64,000 nucleotides of DNA, taken from the NCBI GenBank assembly GCA_902622875.1, contig CACNRW010000001.1:62001-126000 (forward strand), read 5' to 3'. Numbering within the stretch: position 1 is the first letter of the stretch; every line of letters starts with the position of its first letter. This stretch comes from an uncultured SAR116 cluster alpha proteobacterium. Lineage in GTDB: Bacteria > Pseudomonadota > Alphaproteobacteria > Puniceispirillales > Marisalimonadaceae. Of the stretch, positions 9,630 to 21,443 are shown piece after piece. The position numbers and the translations under genes were made by a program. Below the pieces are notes generated by a model. That model was not told the origin of the DNA. It searched no databases and saw nothing but the letters and a program-made list of their open reading frames with translations.

Positions 9630-11081
9630 TTATTCATTTTTTGATAATATTTTATCAAATTTATCAATAATTTCAGGTATTTTAAGTAAAATTAATTTAT
9701 TTTTATGAAACCATTCTTCAAGAATTTTAAAAGGATCATGAGTGTCATTTATCCATTTGTCAATAAGAGGGGCAGATAAATCCCACATATTAATGTCAGG
9801 ATTGATTTGTCTTGTTGTGCCCTCTGCCATTAACATAGTTTTTTGTAGAAGAGTAAACTGAGGTTGTACTTCAATATTAAATTCTTTTGATAGGCCAAGT
9901 ATCTGTCCCAATAACTTACCTAAAGAAACTTCTCCTATAGGTTTGTTTAATATGGGTGTGCAAATTGCTCTTATAGCTTGAGCAAGGTGATCATGTGAAA
10001 TATCTTTTCCTAACATGTTGTTTTCTGAATGAATTTCCACTACTTTTTTATAGTCTTTATTAAGAAGATATGTAAGCAATAAAGCTAAAAATTGACGATC
10101 TTTATTTGACAGTCTTCCCATAATACCAAAATCAATTGGAACAAGAATACCACTGGGATTAATTAAAATATTACCTGGATGCATATCTCCATGAAAAAAA
10201 CCATCACGAAAAACTTGTAGAAAGAAAACTTCAGTGCCTATTTCTGTTATTTTTTTTATATTATGATTTGCCTTCTTTAGAGCATTTATATCATCAATAC
10301 GAATACCTTCTATGTACTCAAGAACGAGCATTTTTTTACTAGTAAGTTCCCAGTAAATTTTAGGTACTTTGTAATATGAATTATCTTTGAAGTTTTCTGA
10401 AAGTTCTTCTGCCGCTGATGCTTCCAGCGTTAAATCAAGTTCGTTTAATGAAACTTCTGACAATACTTCAACATTTTTTGAAAGTTTTAGTCTTTTAATA
10501 TTTGGCATGATTATCTCAAGACATTTTGAAATCCAGTAGAAAAAGATAAAATCATTAAATAATTTTTTTTTAATATTTGGTTTAAGAAGCTTAACTGCTA
10601 CTTTTTCACCACTTTTCAAGAGAGCAGTATGTACTTGCGCGACAGAAGCATTAGCAATAGGGTTTTCATCAAAAAAACTGAAAATATTTTCAATTAAATT
10701 CTGACTTTCTACTTCAATTATTTTTTTTGCAATAGTACTTGAAAAAGGTTCAATATCATCTTGTAACTTTTTTAAATATTCGCATATGTTTTTATCAACT
10801 AAGTCGGGTCTTGTTGATAAAGCTTGCCCAAACTTAATATATCCTGGACCTAAATCAGTTAAACAGTGGAGAAGTTTTTTTCCTATTTCATCCTTATTAG
10901 GTTTAAAAAAAATAAGATTAAAAAATTTTAAAGTTAAATTTATTCTTTTACTAAAGAAATTTTTATTTATTAAAAGAGTTAAAGCGCCTGCTTTTACTAG
11001 TTTAATAAAAACAAAAAGACCTATTATACAAAAGTATGGCACTTTCCAGATTGGATACTCTAACCTTTGTTTAATTTGCAT
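9630..11081 (-). CDS. ubiB: UbiB, ubiquinone biosynthesis ABC1-type kinase-like protein
   Basis: UbiB is an atypical ABC1/ADCK-family ATPase required for coenzyme Q synthesis. The family's KxGQ motif is present as GPGYIKFGQALSTRPDLV at about residues 77-94. The kinase-like core has AVKLLKPN (ATP-binding Lys), LEYIEGIRIDD, the catalytic-loop analogue FFHGDMHPGNILI and the metal-binding PIDFGIMGRLS. The N-terminus has a hydrophobic stretch (about 14-35). The UbiB proteins I know carry C-terminal membrane helices; here the C-terminus (KLILLKIPEIIDKFDKIL) is short and not clearly transmembrane. The start ATG at 11081 abuts the ubiE stop directly, so the two are translated together. Confidence 0.92.
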   Translation of the reverse strand: MQIKQRLEYPIWKVPYFCIIGLFVFIKLVKAGALTLLINKNFFSKRINLTLKFFNLIFFKPNKDEIGKKLLHCLTDLGPGYIKFGQALSTRPDLVDKNICEYLKKLQDDIEPFSSTIAKKIIEVESQNLIENIFSFFDENPIANASVAQVHTALLKSGEKVAVKLLKPNIKKKLFNDFIFFYWISKCLEIIMPNIKRLKLSKNVEVLSEVSLNELDLTLEASAAEELSENFKDNSYYKVPKIYWELTSKKMLVLEYIEGIRIDDINALKKANHNIKKITEIGTEVFFLQVFRDGFFHGDMHPGNILINPSGILVPIDFGIMGRLSNKDRQFLALLLTYLLNKDYKKVVEIHSENNMLGKDISHDHLAQAIRAICTPILNKPIGEVSLGKLLGQILGLSKEFNIEVQPQFTLLQKTMLMAEGTTRQINPDINMWDLSAPLIDKWINDTHDPFKILEEWFHKNKLILLKIPEIIDKFDKILSKNE

Positions 11082-11822
11082 TTAAATCTTCCACCCTGAA
11101 TGAAGTGCAACTATACCACTTGATAGGTTTCTATATTTAATCCTTGAAAATCCAACTTCAGAAAACATTTCAGTGAGTTCAGGTTGGGTAGGAAATTGTC
11201 TTATAGATTCAACTAAATAAGAATATGCCTCTTTTTCACCCGTAACTTTTTTTCCTATTAAAGGCATAAAATTAAACGACCAAGTATCATATAATTTTTT
11301 AACTATATCATTTTCTACATGACTAAATTCTAGACAAATAAATCGACCTCCAGGCTTTAATATACGATAAACTTCTTTTAAAGCTTTAATCCTATCAGTT
11401 ATATTTCTTAACCCAAATCCCATTGTTGCTCTTTCAAAAGAAAATTCAGGAGATGGAATATTTTCAGCGCTAGCAATAGTCCATTTTATTTTTTTTATTC
11501 CCTCATTCTTGATTTGACCTTTGTTCAACATCGCTTTATTTACGTCATATACGTGAGCATACCCTCCCCCAGCTTTCAAAAATTTTTTAGCAATATCACC
11601 AGTTCCACCAGCAATATCAGCTAGATTTTGATTCTTTTGAGGAGCTAACCAATTAATTAGATTATTTTTCCATAACCTATGAATACCAAAACTAGTAAGG
11701 TCGTTCATTAAATCATACTTATTAGCAACTGAATCAAATACATTATTAACTAATTTTTGTTTGTCAGATCTTTTTACAGTCTTGTATCCAAAGTCAATTT
11801 GTTGTTTATCTTTATTTAACAT
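11082..11822 (-). CDS. ubiE: UbiE, demethylmenaquinone/ubiquinone C-methyltransferase
   Basis: UbiE transfers a methyl group from S-adenosylmethionine to the quinone ring. Motif I is LADIAGGTGDIAKKFLKAGG near residue 66. The family signature region NDLTSFGIHRLWKNNLI is at about residue 40, and 'RATMGFGLRNITDR' plus 'EVYRILKPGGRFICLEFS' mark motifs II and III. The length of 246 aa is normal. It is the first gene of the minus-strand ubiE-ubiB-coaBC-moeB-SH3 run, divergent from mutM with a 78-base gap that must hold both promoters. Confidence 0.95.
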   Translation of the reverse strand: MLNKDKQQIDFGYKTVKRSDKQKLVNNVFDSVANKYDLMNDLTSFGIHRLWKNNLINWLAPQKNQNLADIAGGTGDIAKKFLKAGGGYAHVYDVNKAMLNKGQIKNEGIKKIKWTIASAENIPSPEFSFERATMGFGLRNITDRIKALKEVYRILKPGGRFICLEFSHVENDIVKKLYDTWSFNFMPLIGKKVTGEKEAYSYLVESIRQFPTQPELTEMFSEVGFSRIKYRNLSSGIVALHSGWKI

Positions 11823-11900
11823 AATTATTCCAATTACTATATACTCAATTCAAATATACTTTTCTAATTTATTTAAAGTTATACAAAAAAGGATAAAAAG

Positions 11901-12734
11901 ATGCCAGAATTACCTGAAGTAGAAACAGTATCTTTGGCTTTATCTAAAGTTATAAAAAATGCTAAAATTGTAAAAACAGAAATATTTAGAAATGACTTAA
12001 GATGGAAAATCAAAAAATCTTTGAAAGAAGATTTACAAGACGATTTTTTTATAAAACCTTTCAGAAGAGGAAAATTTATATTAATACCTACTATTAAGGA
12101 TAATATTTTTCTAATTCATTTAGGCATGAGTGGACAAATTAAAATTAGAGACAGTTTCGAAACTCTTCTCAAACATGATCATGTAAGAATTACAATAAAA
12201 TCTAACAATGATAAAATATATTTTATTACATACAATGATCCAAGAAGGTTTGGTTATATTGACCTATTTAATAAGAAAGAAATTGATCAACATTTTTTAT
12301 TAAAAAAATTAGGTGTTGAACCTTTCACAAAAGAATTAAACGTTAATTACTTAGAAACGATATTTAAGAAAAAAATAAAATGTATTAAAGACACTCTTAT
12401 GGATCAGGCTATAATAGCAGGAATAGGAAACATTTATGCTAGTGAGATACTTTACAGTGCAAAAATAAATCCATACAGAAGTGTAAAAACTTTAAGTAAG
12501 GAAGAAATTAAATCTATTATAAAGGCTACAAGACAAATTTTAAAAAAATCAATTAATATTGGAGGAACCACTCTCCAAAATCATTTGCAGCCAAATGGAA
12601 AACTTGGTTATTTTTTTCAAAAACTTAAAGTTTATGGTAAAAAAAATAAAATTTGTAAAAAATGCAAATGCTTAATTTCTGTAAGTACTTTAAGTAATCG
12701 TTCAACATATTTTTGTAATAATTGTCAAATCTAA
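11901..12734 (+). CDS. mutM: Formamidopyrimidine-DNA glycosylase (Fpg/MutM)
   Basis: MutM removes 8-oxoguanine and formamidopyrimidines and cuts the abasic site by beta/delta-elimination. The N-terminal catalytic Pro-Glu is in MPELPEVETV, and the conserved Lys is in RRGKFILIP (about residue 57). Further motifs are HLGMSGQIKI, YNDPRRFGYIDL and the helix-two-turn-helix DQAIIAGIGNIYASEILY. The C-terminal zinc finger has CKKC and CNNC pairs. The length of 277 aa is typical. A ribosome-binding AAAGGA precedes ATG 11901. The placement next to ubiE and before rpsT-dnaA follows a common alphaproteobacterial order. Confidence 0.96.
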   Translation: MPELPEVETVSLALSKVIKNAKIVKTEIFRNDLRWKIKKSLKEDLQDDFFIKPFRRGKFILIPTIKDNIFLIHLGMSGQIKIRDSFETLLKHDHVRITIKSNNDKIYFITYNDPRRFGYIDLFNKKEIDQHFLLKKLGVEPFTKELNVNYLETIFKKKIKCIKDTLMDQAIIAGIGNIYASEILYSAKINPYRSVKTLSKEEIKSIIKATRQILKKSINIGGTTLQNHLQPNGKLGYFFQKLKVYGKKNKICKKCKCLISVSTLSNRSTYFCNNCQI

Positions 12735-12768
12735 AACCTAATAAAACAATCTTAATATCTTATTTAAC

Positions 12769-12797
12769 TTGACATTTTAATTAGATAAATCTAATTG
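12769..12797 (+). promoter_or_regulatory. Candidate sigma-70 promoter of rpsT
   Basis: A perfect TTGACA lies at 12769-12774. The best -10 match downstream is TCTAAT at 12790-12795 (15-base spacing) with TAATTG two bases further. It is placed about 30 bases before the start of rpsT. The -35 box is convincing; the spacing is not ideal. Confidence 0.45.
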
Positions 12798-12826
12798 CTT
12801 ATTAAAACTATTACTAGGATAAAATA

Positions 12827-13090
12827 ATGGCTAATCATATTTCAGCTAAGAAAAGAATAAGACGTAATTCCAGAATGGGAATAGTTAACAAAGTAAGAAA
12901 AAATAGAGTTAGATCTTTTATTAAAAAAGTTGAGTTAGCAATCGAAAAAGATGATAAAAAATTAGCACAAAAAGCTTTAGCGGCAGCTCAACCAGAGATG
13001 CATAGATCAGTTACTAAAGGTGTTTTTAAAAAAAATACAATTTCAAGAAAGTTATCTAGGCTGTCAGCAAGAATTAAGAAGATAGCATAA
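12827..13090 (+). CDS. rpsT: 30S ribosomal protein S20
   Basis: S20 is a primary 16S rRNA-binding protein of the small subunit. The 87-aa, very basic product begins MANHISAKKRIRRNSR, the family's N-terminal signature, and ends with 'HRSVTKGVFKKNTISRKLSRLSARI', as expected for S20. The GGATAAAATAATG context gives a usable ribosome-binding site. It is followed by a good rho-independent terminator and then by the long AT-rich gap before dnaA; rpsT-dnaA adjacency is common in Alphaproteobacteria. Confidence 0.96.
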   Translation: MANHISAKKRIRRNSRMGIVNKVRKNRVRSFIKKVELAIEKDDKKLAQKALAAAQPEMHRSVTKGVFKKNTISRKLSRLSARIKKIA

Positions 13091-13116
13091 TTTCAACTTT
13101 TCAAATCAAAAATTCT

Positions 13117-13145
13117 AAGAGGCGTAAAGCCTCTTTTTTTTATTA
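13117..13145 (+). terminator. Rho-independent terminator after rpsT
   Basis: The stem AAGAGGC (13117-13123) pairs with GCCTCTT (13129-13135) around a GTAAA loop and is followed directly by a T-run. It lies 27 bases after the rpsT stop codon. It isolates rpsT transcription from the dnaA upstream region. Confidence 0.9.
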
Positions 13146-13582
13146 AATTTAAGATTAGAAAATAATAAAAGTAACGATTCGTGGCATTCTGTTATTGAGA
13201 CATAATATAAAAATATAAACATTTAAGTAAAGTTCCAAAAATATTGAAAAAAAATTTTTAAATTTTAAAAAAAAAATAATATTAAGAATCATAATAAATT
13301 CAATGTAATAACTTAAATTATTAGAAAATAAATTCAATTTAATGAGTTTAATTAAAAATTATTTAAAAAAAAAATTAATAAAAAAATATTTAAAATTTTT
13401 AATACATTGTTTTATATAATTTTTTTTATGAATATGAAAAATCAATATCTTTTTTTTATTTATTACACATAAGGCTTATTGCGAATAGAAATAAGCTATA
13501 TAGAATTAATTCAATTTAAAATTGTTGCAGCAATAATTTTATATTCTAACTAATTTTTTAATTTTAATAAGTGTCTGTTTAA
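13146..13582. other. Very AT-rich gene-free gap before dnaA; candidate replication origin region
   Basis: About 440 bases without a credible gene, made almost entirely of A and T with long homopolymer runs. Near the dnaA end are two inverted repeats: GCTTATT/AATAAGC (13474-13480 and 13490-13496) and the near-palindrome ATTGTTGCAGCAATAAT (13521-13537). Two GANTC sites occur (near 13175 and 13286). Genes diverge from this general area: ubiE and onward run left, mutM to gyrB run right. No sequence close to the canonical DnaA box TTATCCACA was found, so the origin call is an inference from composition, position and strand bias only. The ORF at 13155-13337 in the track is low-complexity and not a gene. 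Confidence 0.4.
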
Positions 13583-15019
13583 ATGCAAAAAAATGAATCA
13601 CATACAAGTACTAAAGAGATTATAATAGGACAGGACGAAGATATAGTTGATTTTCAAATGTTGCAAAATGACAATTGGGAAAAAACAAAACAGGTAATTT
13701 CGTTGAATATAAAAGAGATTATTTGGAAAGCTTGGATAGAGCCATTAAACTTTATAAAATATGAAAAAAAAGTACTATATCTAGGCTCAACCTCGAAATT
13801 AATTTCAAACAGAGCTGAAACCCAATATTATGAAACAATTTTTTATGAAGCTTCAAAATATTTTGAAGATTTACTGAAGGTTATTATTCTCACAAAAAAT
13901 AAATTCCAAAAATTGAATTCTTCTAAAATTGAAAAACAATTTAATCCTGAGCTTGACACTCTAATTAATAATAATCTTTCATTTATAGACAGCGTGTCTA
14001 TGAATATTAATAAAACACTAAACTTTGATAATTTTGTAGTTGGAAACTCTAATCAGATGCCTTATGCGGCTTCAAAAAGAATATGTGATAAAAGTTCTTT
14101 TATTTATAATCCACTTTATATTTATGGTAATGTTGGTATGGGAAAGACCCATTTATTAAACGCAATTGCAATAGAGCTAAAAAAAAACAATCCAAATATA
14201 AAAGTTGTATTAATGTCTGCGGAACGATTTATGTATCAGTTTATAAAAGCTATAAGACAAAAAGATACTATAAAGTTCAAGGATCAATTTAAATCTGTCG
14301 ATGTTTTAATTATAGATGATATTCAATTTATTGGTGGAAAAGGTTCAACTCAAGAAGAGTTTTTTTATACATTTAATAATTTAATTAATGAGGGCAAAAA
14401 AATCATAATTTCATCTAACAAGTCACCTGTTGAATTAATTGATTTAGATGAGAAGTTAAAGTCAAGATTAGGAGGAGGGTTGGTTGTTGATTTTCTCCCA
14501 ACTAATTATGAGTTAAGACTAGATATACTTAGAAAAAAAGTTAATTTATTAGGTCTTAATATACCATTTGATGTTCTTCAATTTTTAGCCAAAAAAATTG
14601 TAAGTAATGTTAGAGAATTAGAAGGAGCTTTAAATCGTATTTGGGCTAATCACGAACTTTCAGGTAAAGATATAAGTATAGAAAACTCAGAAAATTTATT
14701 ATCGGACATTTTGTTAGTTAATGAAAAAAATATATCTGTTAGTCTTATACAAGAACAAGTCTCACTATTTTTTAATTTGAAATTATCTGATATGATTTCC
14801 TCAAGACGTTCTATTAACATTGCCAGACCTAGGCAAATTGCTATGTATATTAGTAAAACAATAACTAGTTTCTCTTATCCTGAGATAGGTAAAGCCTTTG
14901 GAGGCAAGGACCACACAACTGTAATTCATGCAGTTAAAAAAATTGAGGCATTATCAATTGTAGATCTAAAATTAAAAAAACAAATTTCTGATCTTAAAAA
15001 ATCTATTCTTACCATTTAA
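13583..15019 (+). CDS. dnaA: Chromosomal replication initiator protein DnaA
   Basis: DnaA binds the origin and melts it to start replication. Domain I is at about residues 30-105 (WEKTKQVISLNIKEIIWKAW), followed by a variable domain II. The AAA+ domain III has Walker A GNVGMGKTHLLNAIA near residue 184 and Walker B VLIIDDIQFIGGKGSTQEEF near 240. Domain IV ends in the helix-turn-helix with RPRQIAMYISKTIT and the signature GKAFGGKDHTTVIHAV, where the DHT residues contact the DnaA box. Length 478 aa is normal. It heads dnaA-dnaN-recF-gyrB. The N-terminus is about 30 residues longer than the minimal domain I, which is common in Alphaproteobacteria. Confidence 0.97.
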   Translation: MQKNESHTSTKEIIIGQDEDIVDFQMLQNDNWEKTKQVISLNIKEIIWKAWIEPLNFIKYEKKVLYLGSTSKLISNRAETQYYETIFYEASKYFEDLLKVIILTKNKFQKLNSSKIEKQFNPELDTLINNNLSFIDSVSMNINKTLNFDNFVVGNSNQMPYAASKRICDKSSFIYNPLYIYGNVGMGKTHLLNAIAIELKKNNPNIKVVLMSAERFMYQFIKAIRQKDTIKFKDQFKSVDVLIIDDIQFIGGKGSTQEEFFYTFNNLINEGKKIIISSNKSPVELIDLDEKLKSRLGGGLVVDFLPTNYELRLDILRKKVNLLGLNIPFDVLQFLAKKIVSNVRELEGALNRIWANHELSGKDISIENSENLLSDILLVNEKNISVSLIQEQVSLFFNLKLSDMISSRRSINIARPRQIAMYISKTITSFSYPEIGKAFGGKDHTTVIHAVKKIEALSIVDLKLKKQISDLKKSILTI

Positions 15020-15059
15020 ATTATTCATATTAAACGTAAAATCTTTGACACGTAATTGC

Positions 15060-15089
15060 TTGCTGAAATAAGTCTAAACATGTTATAAT
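15060..15089 (+). promoter_or_regulatory. Candidate sigma-70 promoter of dnaN
   Basis: A perfect -10 TATAAT (15084-15089) in the context TGTTATAAT lies 45 bases before dnaN, with TTGCTG at 15060-15065 as a possible -35 (18-base spacing). A second TTGACA lies further upstream at 15045-15050. dnaN and the genes after it probably have their own promoter besides read-through from dnaA. Confidence 0.5.
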
Positions 15090-15134
15090 AATTGAATAAT
15101 ATTTATGTTTATTTGTAAGCGATTGAGGTAAATT

Positions 15135-16244
15135 ATGAATTTTACAATTGATAGAAATGCACTTCTTAAACCACTTGGACATATATATTCTGTAGTCGAA
15201 AGAAGAAATACAATACCAATATTATCTAATGTTTTAATAGAAACAAATTCATCAAAAGTATCATTTACAGCTACAGATATGGACATGGATATTGTCGAAG
15301 TCACTGGTTGCGTTGTTTTGAAACAAGGTAAAATCACACTTGCAGCTCATACTCTTTACGATATTGTAAGAAAACTTCCCGATGGAGCTGAGATTAAAAT
15401 TGAACTTGTTGATTTAAATGTGCAAGTTTCAGCGGGTAAATCTAAATTTATTCTTCCAACTTTATCGGTTGACGATTTTCCTGTTATGACAGAAATTGAA
15501 AAGGGTAATGAATTTTCCATAGAATCCGTTGATCTTGCAAATTTGATTGATAACACTAAGTTTGCGATTTCTTCGGAAGAAACTAGATATTACTTAAATG
15601 GTATTTTTTTTCATGTTCCTGAACTAAACAAAGATAAGTTAAGAGCAGTAGCAACGGACGGACATCGTTTAGCTCAAGCTGAAATTCCACTTCCTGAAGG
15701 TGCTGAAACTATGCCTGGTATAATTTTGCCAAAAAAAGCAGTTGGAGAAATAAGAAAACTGACTGATGGAACCGATGGTAAAATTAAAATTATTATTTCC
15801 AGTACTAAAGCAAAATTTATTTTTCCAAATTCCGTTTTAACAACTAAATTGATAGATGGTTCATTTCCAGATTATCAAAGGGTTATACCTAAAGAAAATC
15901 TAAATAAATTAGTAGTTTTTAACTCGGATTTTTCAAAAGCTATTGATCGAGTTTCTACTGTATCTATGGAAAAATCAAGAGCTGTTAAGCTTTCGTTAAA
16001 TAAAAATTTATTATCGTTAAATGTTAATAGTCATGATTTAGGCAATGCATCTGAGGATTTAGAAATAGACTATAATTATGATAATTTAGATATAGGATTT
16101 AATGCAAAATATCTTCTAGATATAGCATCACAAATTCAAGGGAAAGAAATAGAAATTTTATTATCAGATTCAGCTTCGCCCGCCTTGATTACAGATCCAG
16201 ACCAAGATGGTGTTATTTTTGTCTTAATGCCTATGAGAGTTTAA
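15135..16244 (+). CDS. dnaN: DNA polymerase III beta subunit (sliding clamp)
   Basis: The beta clamp dimer encircles DNA and tethers polymerase III. The 369-aa product has the three-domain clamp fold signatures: the start MNFTIDRNALLKPLGHIYSV, the central 'RAVATDGHRLAQAEIPLP' and the C-terminal 'VIFVLMPMRV', which in the family forms part of the partner-binding pocket. ATG 15135 is preceded by GAGGTAAATT. It is followed 38 bases later by recF. Confidence 0.97.
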   Translation: MNFTIDRNALLKPLGHIYSVVERRNTIPILSNVLIETNSSKVSFTATDMDMDIVEVTGCVVLKQGKITLAAHTLYDIVRKLPDGAEIKIELVDLNVQVSAGKSKFILPTLSVDDFPVMTEIEKGNEFSIESVDLANLIDNTKFAISSEETRYYLNGIFFHVPELNKDKLRAVATDGHRLAQAEIPLPEGAETMPGIILPKKAVGEIRKLTDGTDGKIKIIISSTKAKFIFPNSVLTTKLIDGSFPDYQRVIPKENLNKLVVFNSDFSKAIDRVSTVSMEKSRAVKLSLNKNLLSLNVNSHDLGNASEDLEIDYNYDNLDIGFNAKYLLDIASQIQGKEIEILLSDSASPALITDPDQDGVIFVLMPMRV

Positions 16245-16282
16245 TTTATTTATAAAATTAGATAAGTATATCTAGGATAGAA

Positions 16283-17506
16283 ATGAAAAATAATGTTTTA
16301 AACTTCAGAGATGATATTCAAACGAATGAAATTTCAAATAAATTTTATATAAAAAAACTAAATTTAAAAAATTTTAGAAATCATGTTGATTTAAATTTGA
16401 AGATTTGTAAATCGTCTTTATTAATATATGGAGGTAACGGTTGTGGCAAGACTAATATTTTAGAGGCTGTCTCTTTATTAAATCAAGGCAAAGGTCTTCG
16501 AAAATCAAACATAGAAGATTATATAACTCAGAAAATTTTGTGTAAAGGCAGTTATAATATTTGGGGAATAAATGCAGACTTTGTATGTCCCAATGGTAAG
16601 TTTAACATAGGAACAGGACTGAAAGAAGATTCACTTAAAAAAACGCGAATGGCTAAAATTAATATGGATAAATGTTCTTTAAGTTCGTTAGGAAAAATTC
16701 TAAAAATATCTTGGATTACTCCTCAAATGTGTATTTTATTCCAAACTGGTATGAGTGAAAGGAGGCGTTTTATAGATAGGCTTACTTCTTCGTTAGATAG
16801 TCTACATTTAAATAGAGTATACAAACATGAAAAACTCTTAAGACAAAGAAGTAAACTTTTGACGCAACTCCACAGAGATAATACATGGTTAAATACTTTA
16901 GAAAGTCAAATTTCTGAGTTTTCAGTCGCTATTACCGCTTCTAGATTAGACATGGTTCAAGAGTTAAACGATTTATACAATACGGAATTAATTGAAAATA
17001 ATTTAATAAATCATTTTCCACCCGCAGAGATAAAATTGACAGGAAAAATTGAAGAACTTCTTACCAATAAACCTGCTTCAGAAGTAGAAGGTTATATTAG
17101 AGATGTCTTAAGAAAATCCCGCTTTTCTGAGGAAGAAACTATTTCTGGACCAAATAAGACTATAGTAGAAATATTTAATAGAAAAAATAATAAAAATGTC
17201 AACTTTGCCTCTACAGGTGAACAGAAGCTTTTATTAATTTCTATTATTTTATCTCACGCAAGAATGCTAAACAAAAAATTCAATATGGCGCCCATTTTAT
17301 TGTTAGATGATATTGTAGAGCATTTAGATAAAAAACACAGAAGTGCATTATTTTTAGAGGTATCCAGGCATGAAGGTCAATCTTGGTTTACTAGTACAAG
17401 TAAAGAAGCTTTTGCAGATTATCCAGCTTTAATTGATAAAATAAATCTTCCAAAAATAATTAATTGTTTCAAAGGTCAATATGATTTTAAATATGGAGAA
17501 ATATAG
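16283..17506 (+). CDS. recF: DNA replication and repair protein RecF
   Basis: RecF is an SMC-like ATPase that helps load RecA at single-stranded gaps. The Walker A motif is LIYGGNGCGKTNILEAVSLL (about residues 48-67), later than usual because the protein has an N-terminal extension of about 20 residues before 'YIKKLNLKNFRNH'. The ABC signature is STGEQKLLLISIILSHAR and Walker B is PILLLDDIVEHLDKKHR. The 407-aa length is at the upper end for the family. It ends directly against gyrB: the recF stop at 17506 is followed immediately by the gyrB ATG. Confidence 0.94.
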   Translation: MKNNVLNFRDDIQTNEISNKFYIKKLNLKNFRNHVDLNLKICKSSLLIYGGNGCGKTNILEAVSLLNQGKGLRKSNIEDYITQKILCKGSYNIWGINADFVCPNGKFNIGTGLKEDSLKKTRMAKINMDKCSLSSLGKILKISWITPQMCILFQTGMSERRRFIDRLTSSLDSLHLNRVYKHEKLLRQRSKLLTQLHRDNTWLNTLESQISEFSVAITASRLDMVQELNDLYNTELIENNLINHFPPAEIKLTGKIEELLTNKPASEVEGYIRDVLRKSRFSEEETISGPNKTIVEIFNRKNNKNVNFASTGEQKLLLISIILSHARMLNKKFNMAPILLLDDIVEHLDKKHRSALFLEVSRHEGQSWFTSTSKEAFADYPALIDKINLPKIINCFKGQYDFKYGEI

Positions 17507-21177
<3,671 letters not shown>

Positions 21178-21216
21178 AAAAATCTCCGTAACGAAATTAT
21201 TGCAAAAAACAATTTA

Positions 21217-21375
21217 CCCCATCTGTCACGGAACCTGAAAGATTGACCAAAATTGGCTTACCCCTTCGGTGGATGAAAAATTCATCACTCTCCAGATTAT
21301 CAACTTTTTGTGTTTCGGGAGCCTGAGAGTTTCCGGGGTGGTTGCTCCTTCGGCGGTTAAAAAACACTCTCACAC
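21217..21375 (-). promoter_or_regulatory. Tandem glycine riboswitch (gcvT type) in the dadA leader
   Basis: Read on the minus strand, two glycine aptamers follow each other. Aptamer 1 (about 21310-21375) has GTGTGAGAGTG, the conserved core CCGCCGAAGGAGCAA and CTCTCAGGCTCC. After a linker of about 12 bases, aptamer 2 (about 21221-21297) has GGAGAGTGATG, CCACCGAAGGGGTAAG and CTTTCAGGTTCCGTGACAG. Its basal P1 helix is visible as ATCTG (21293-21297) pairing with CAGAT (21221-21225). The dadA start codon lies about 40 bases downstream. The expression platform is not obvious; there is no T-run terminator, so control of translation is more likely. The 62-aa ORF drawn here in the track is a shadow of the RNA. 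Confidence 0.93.
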
Positions 21376-21394
21376 AAAAAGACATTGATTATTA

Positions 21395-21423
21395 ATTATA
21401 ACAATTAAAAATTAAAAAAACAA
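21395..21423 (-). promoter_or_regulatory. Promoter of the riboswitch-dadA transcript
   Basis: On the minus strand TTGTTT (21418-21423) and a perfect TATAAT (21395-21400) are 17 bases apart. Transcription would start about ten bases before the first base of the glycine riboswitch, which fits well. Confidence 0.65.
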
Positions 21424-21443
21424 CATAATTAAGGTTACGACTT

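Noticed and set aside
13155-13337. 60-aa ORF between rpsT and dnaA
   Set aside because: Low-complexity product from A/T homopolymers, no ribosome-binding site, inside the candidate origin gap.
13461-13470. TATTACACA as a DnaA box
   Set aside because: Two mismatches to TTATNCACA and only one copy; not enough to call a box.
21197-21385. 62-aa ORF on the minus strand before dadA
   Set aside because: It exactly covers the tandem glycine riboswitch; the conserved RNA motifs explain the sequence and the peptide has no protein-like features.
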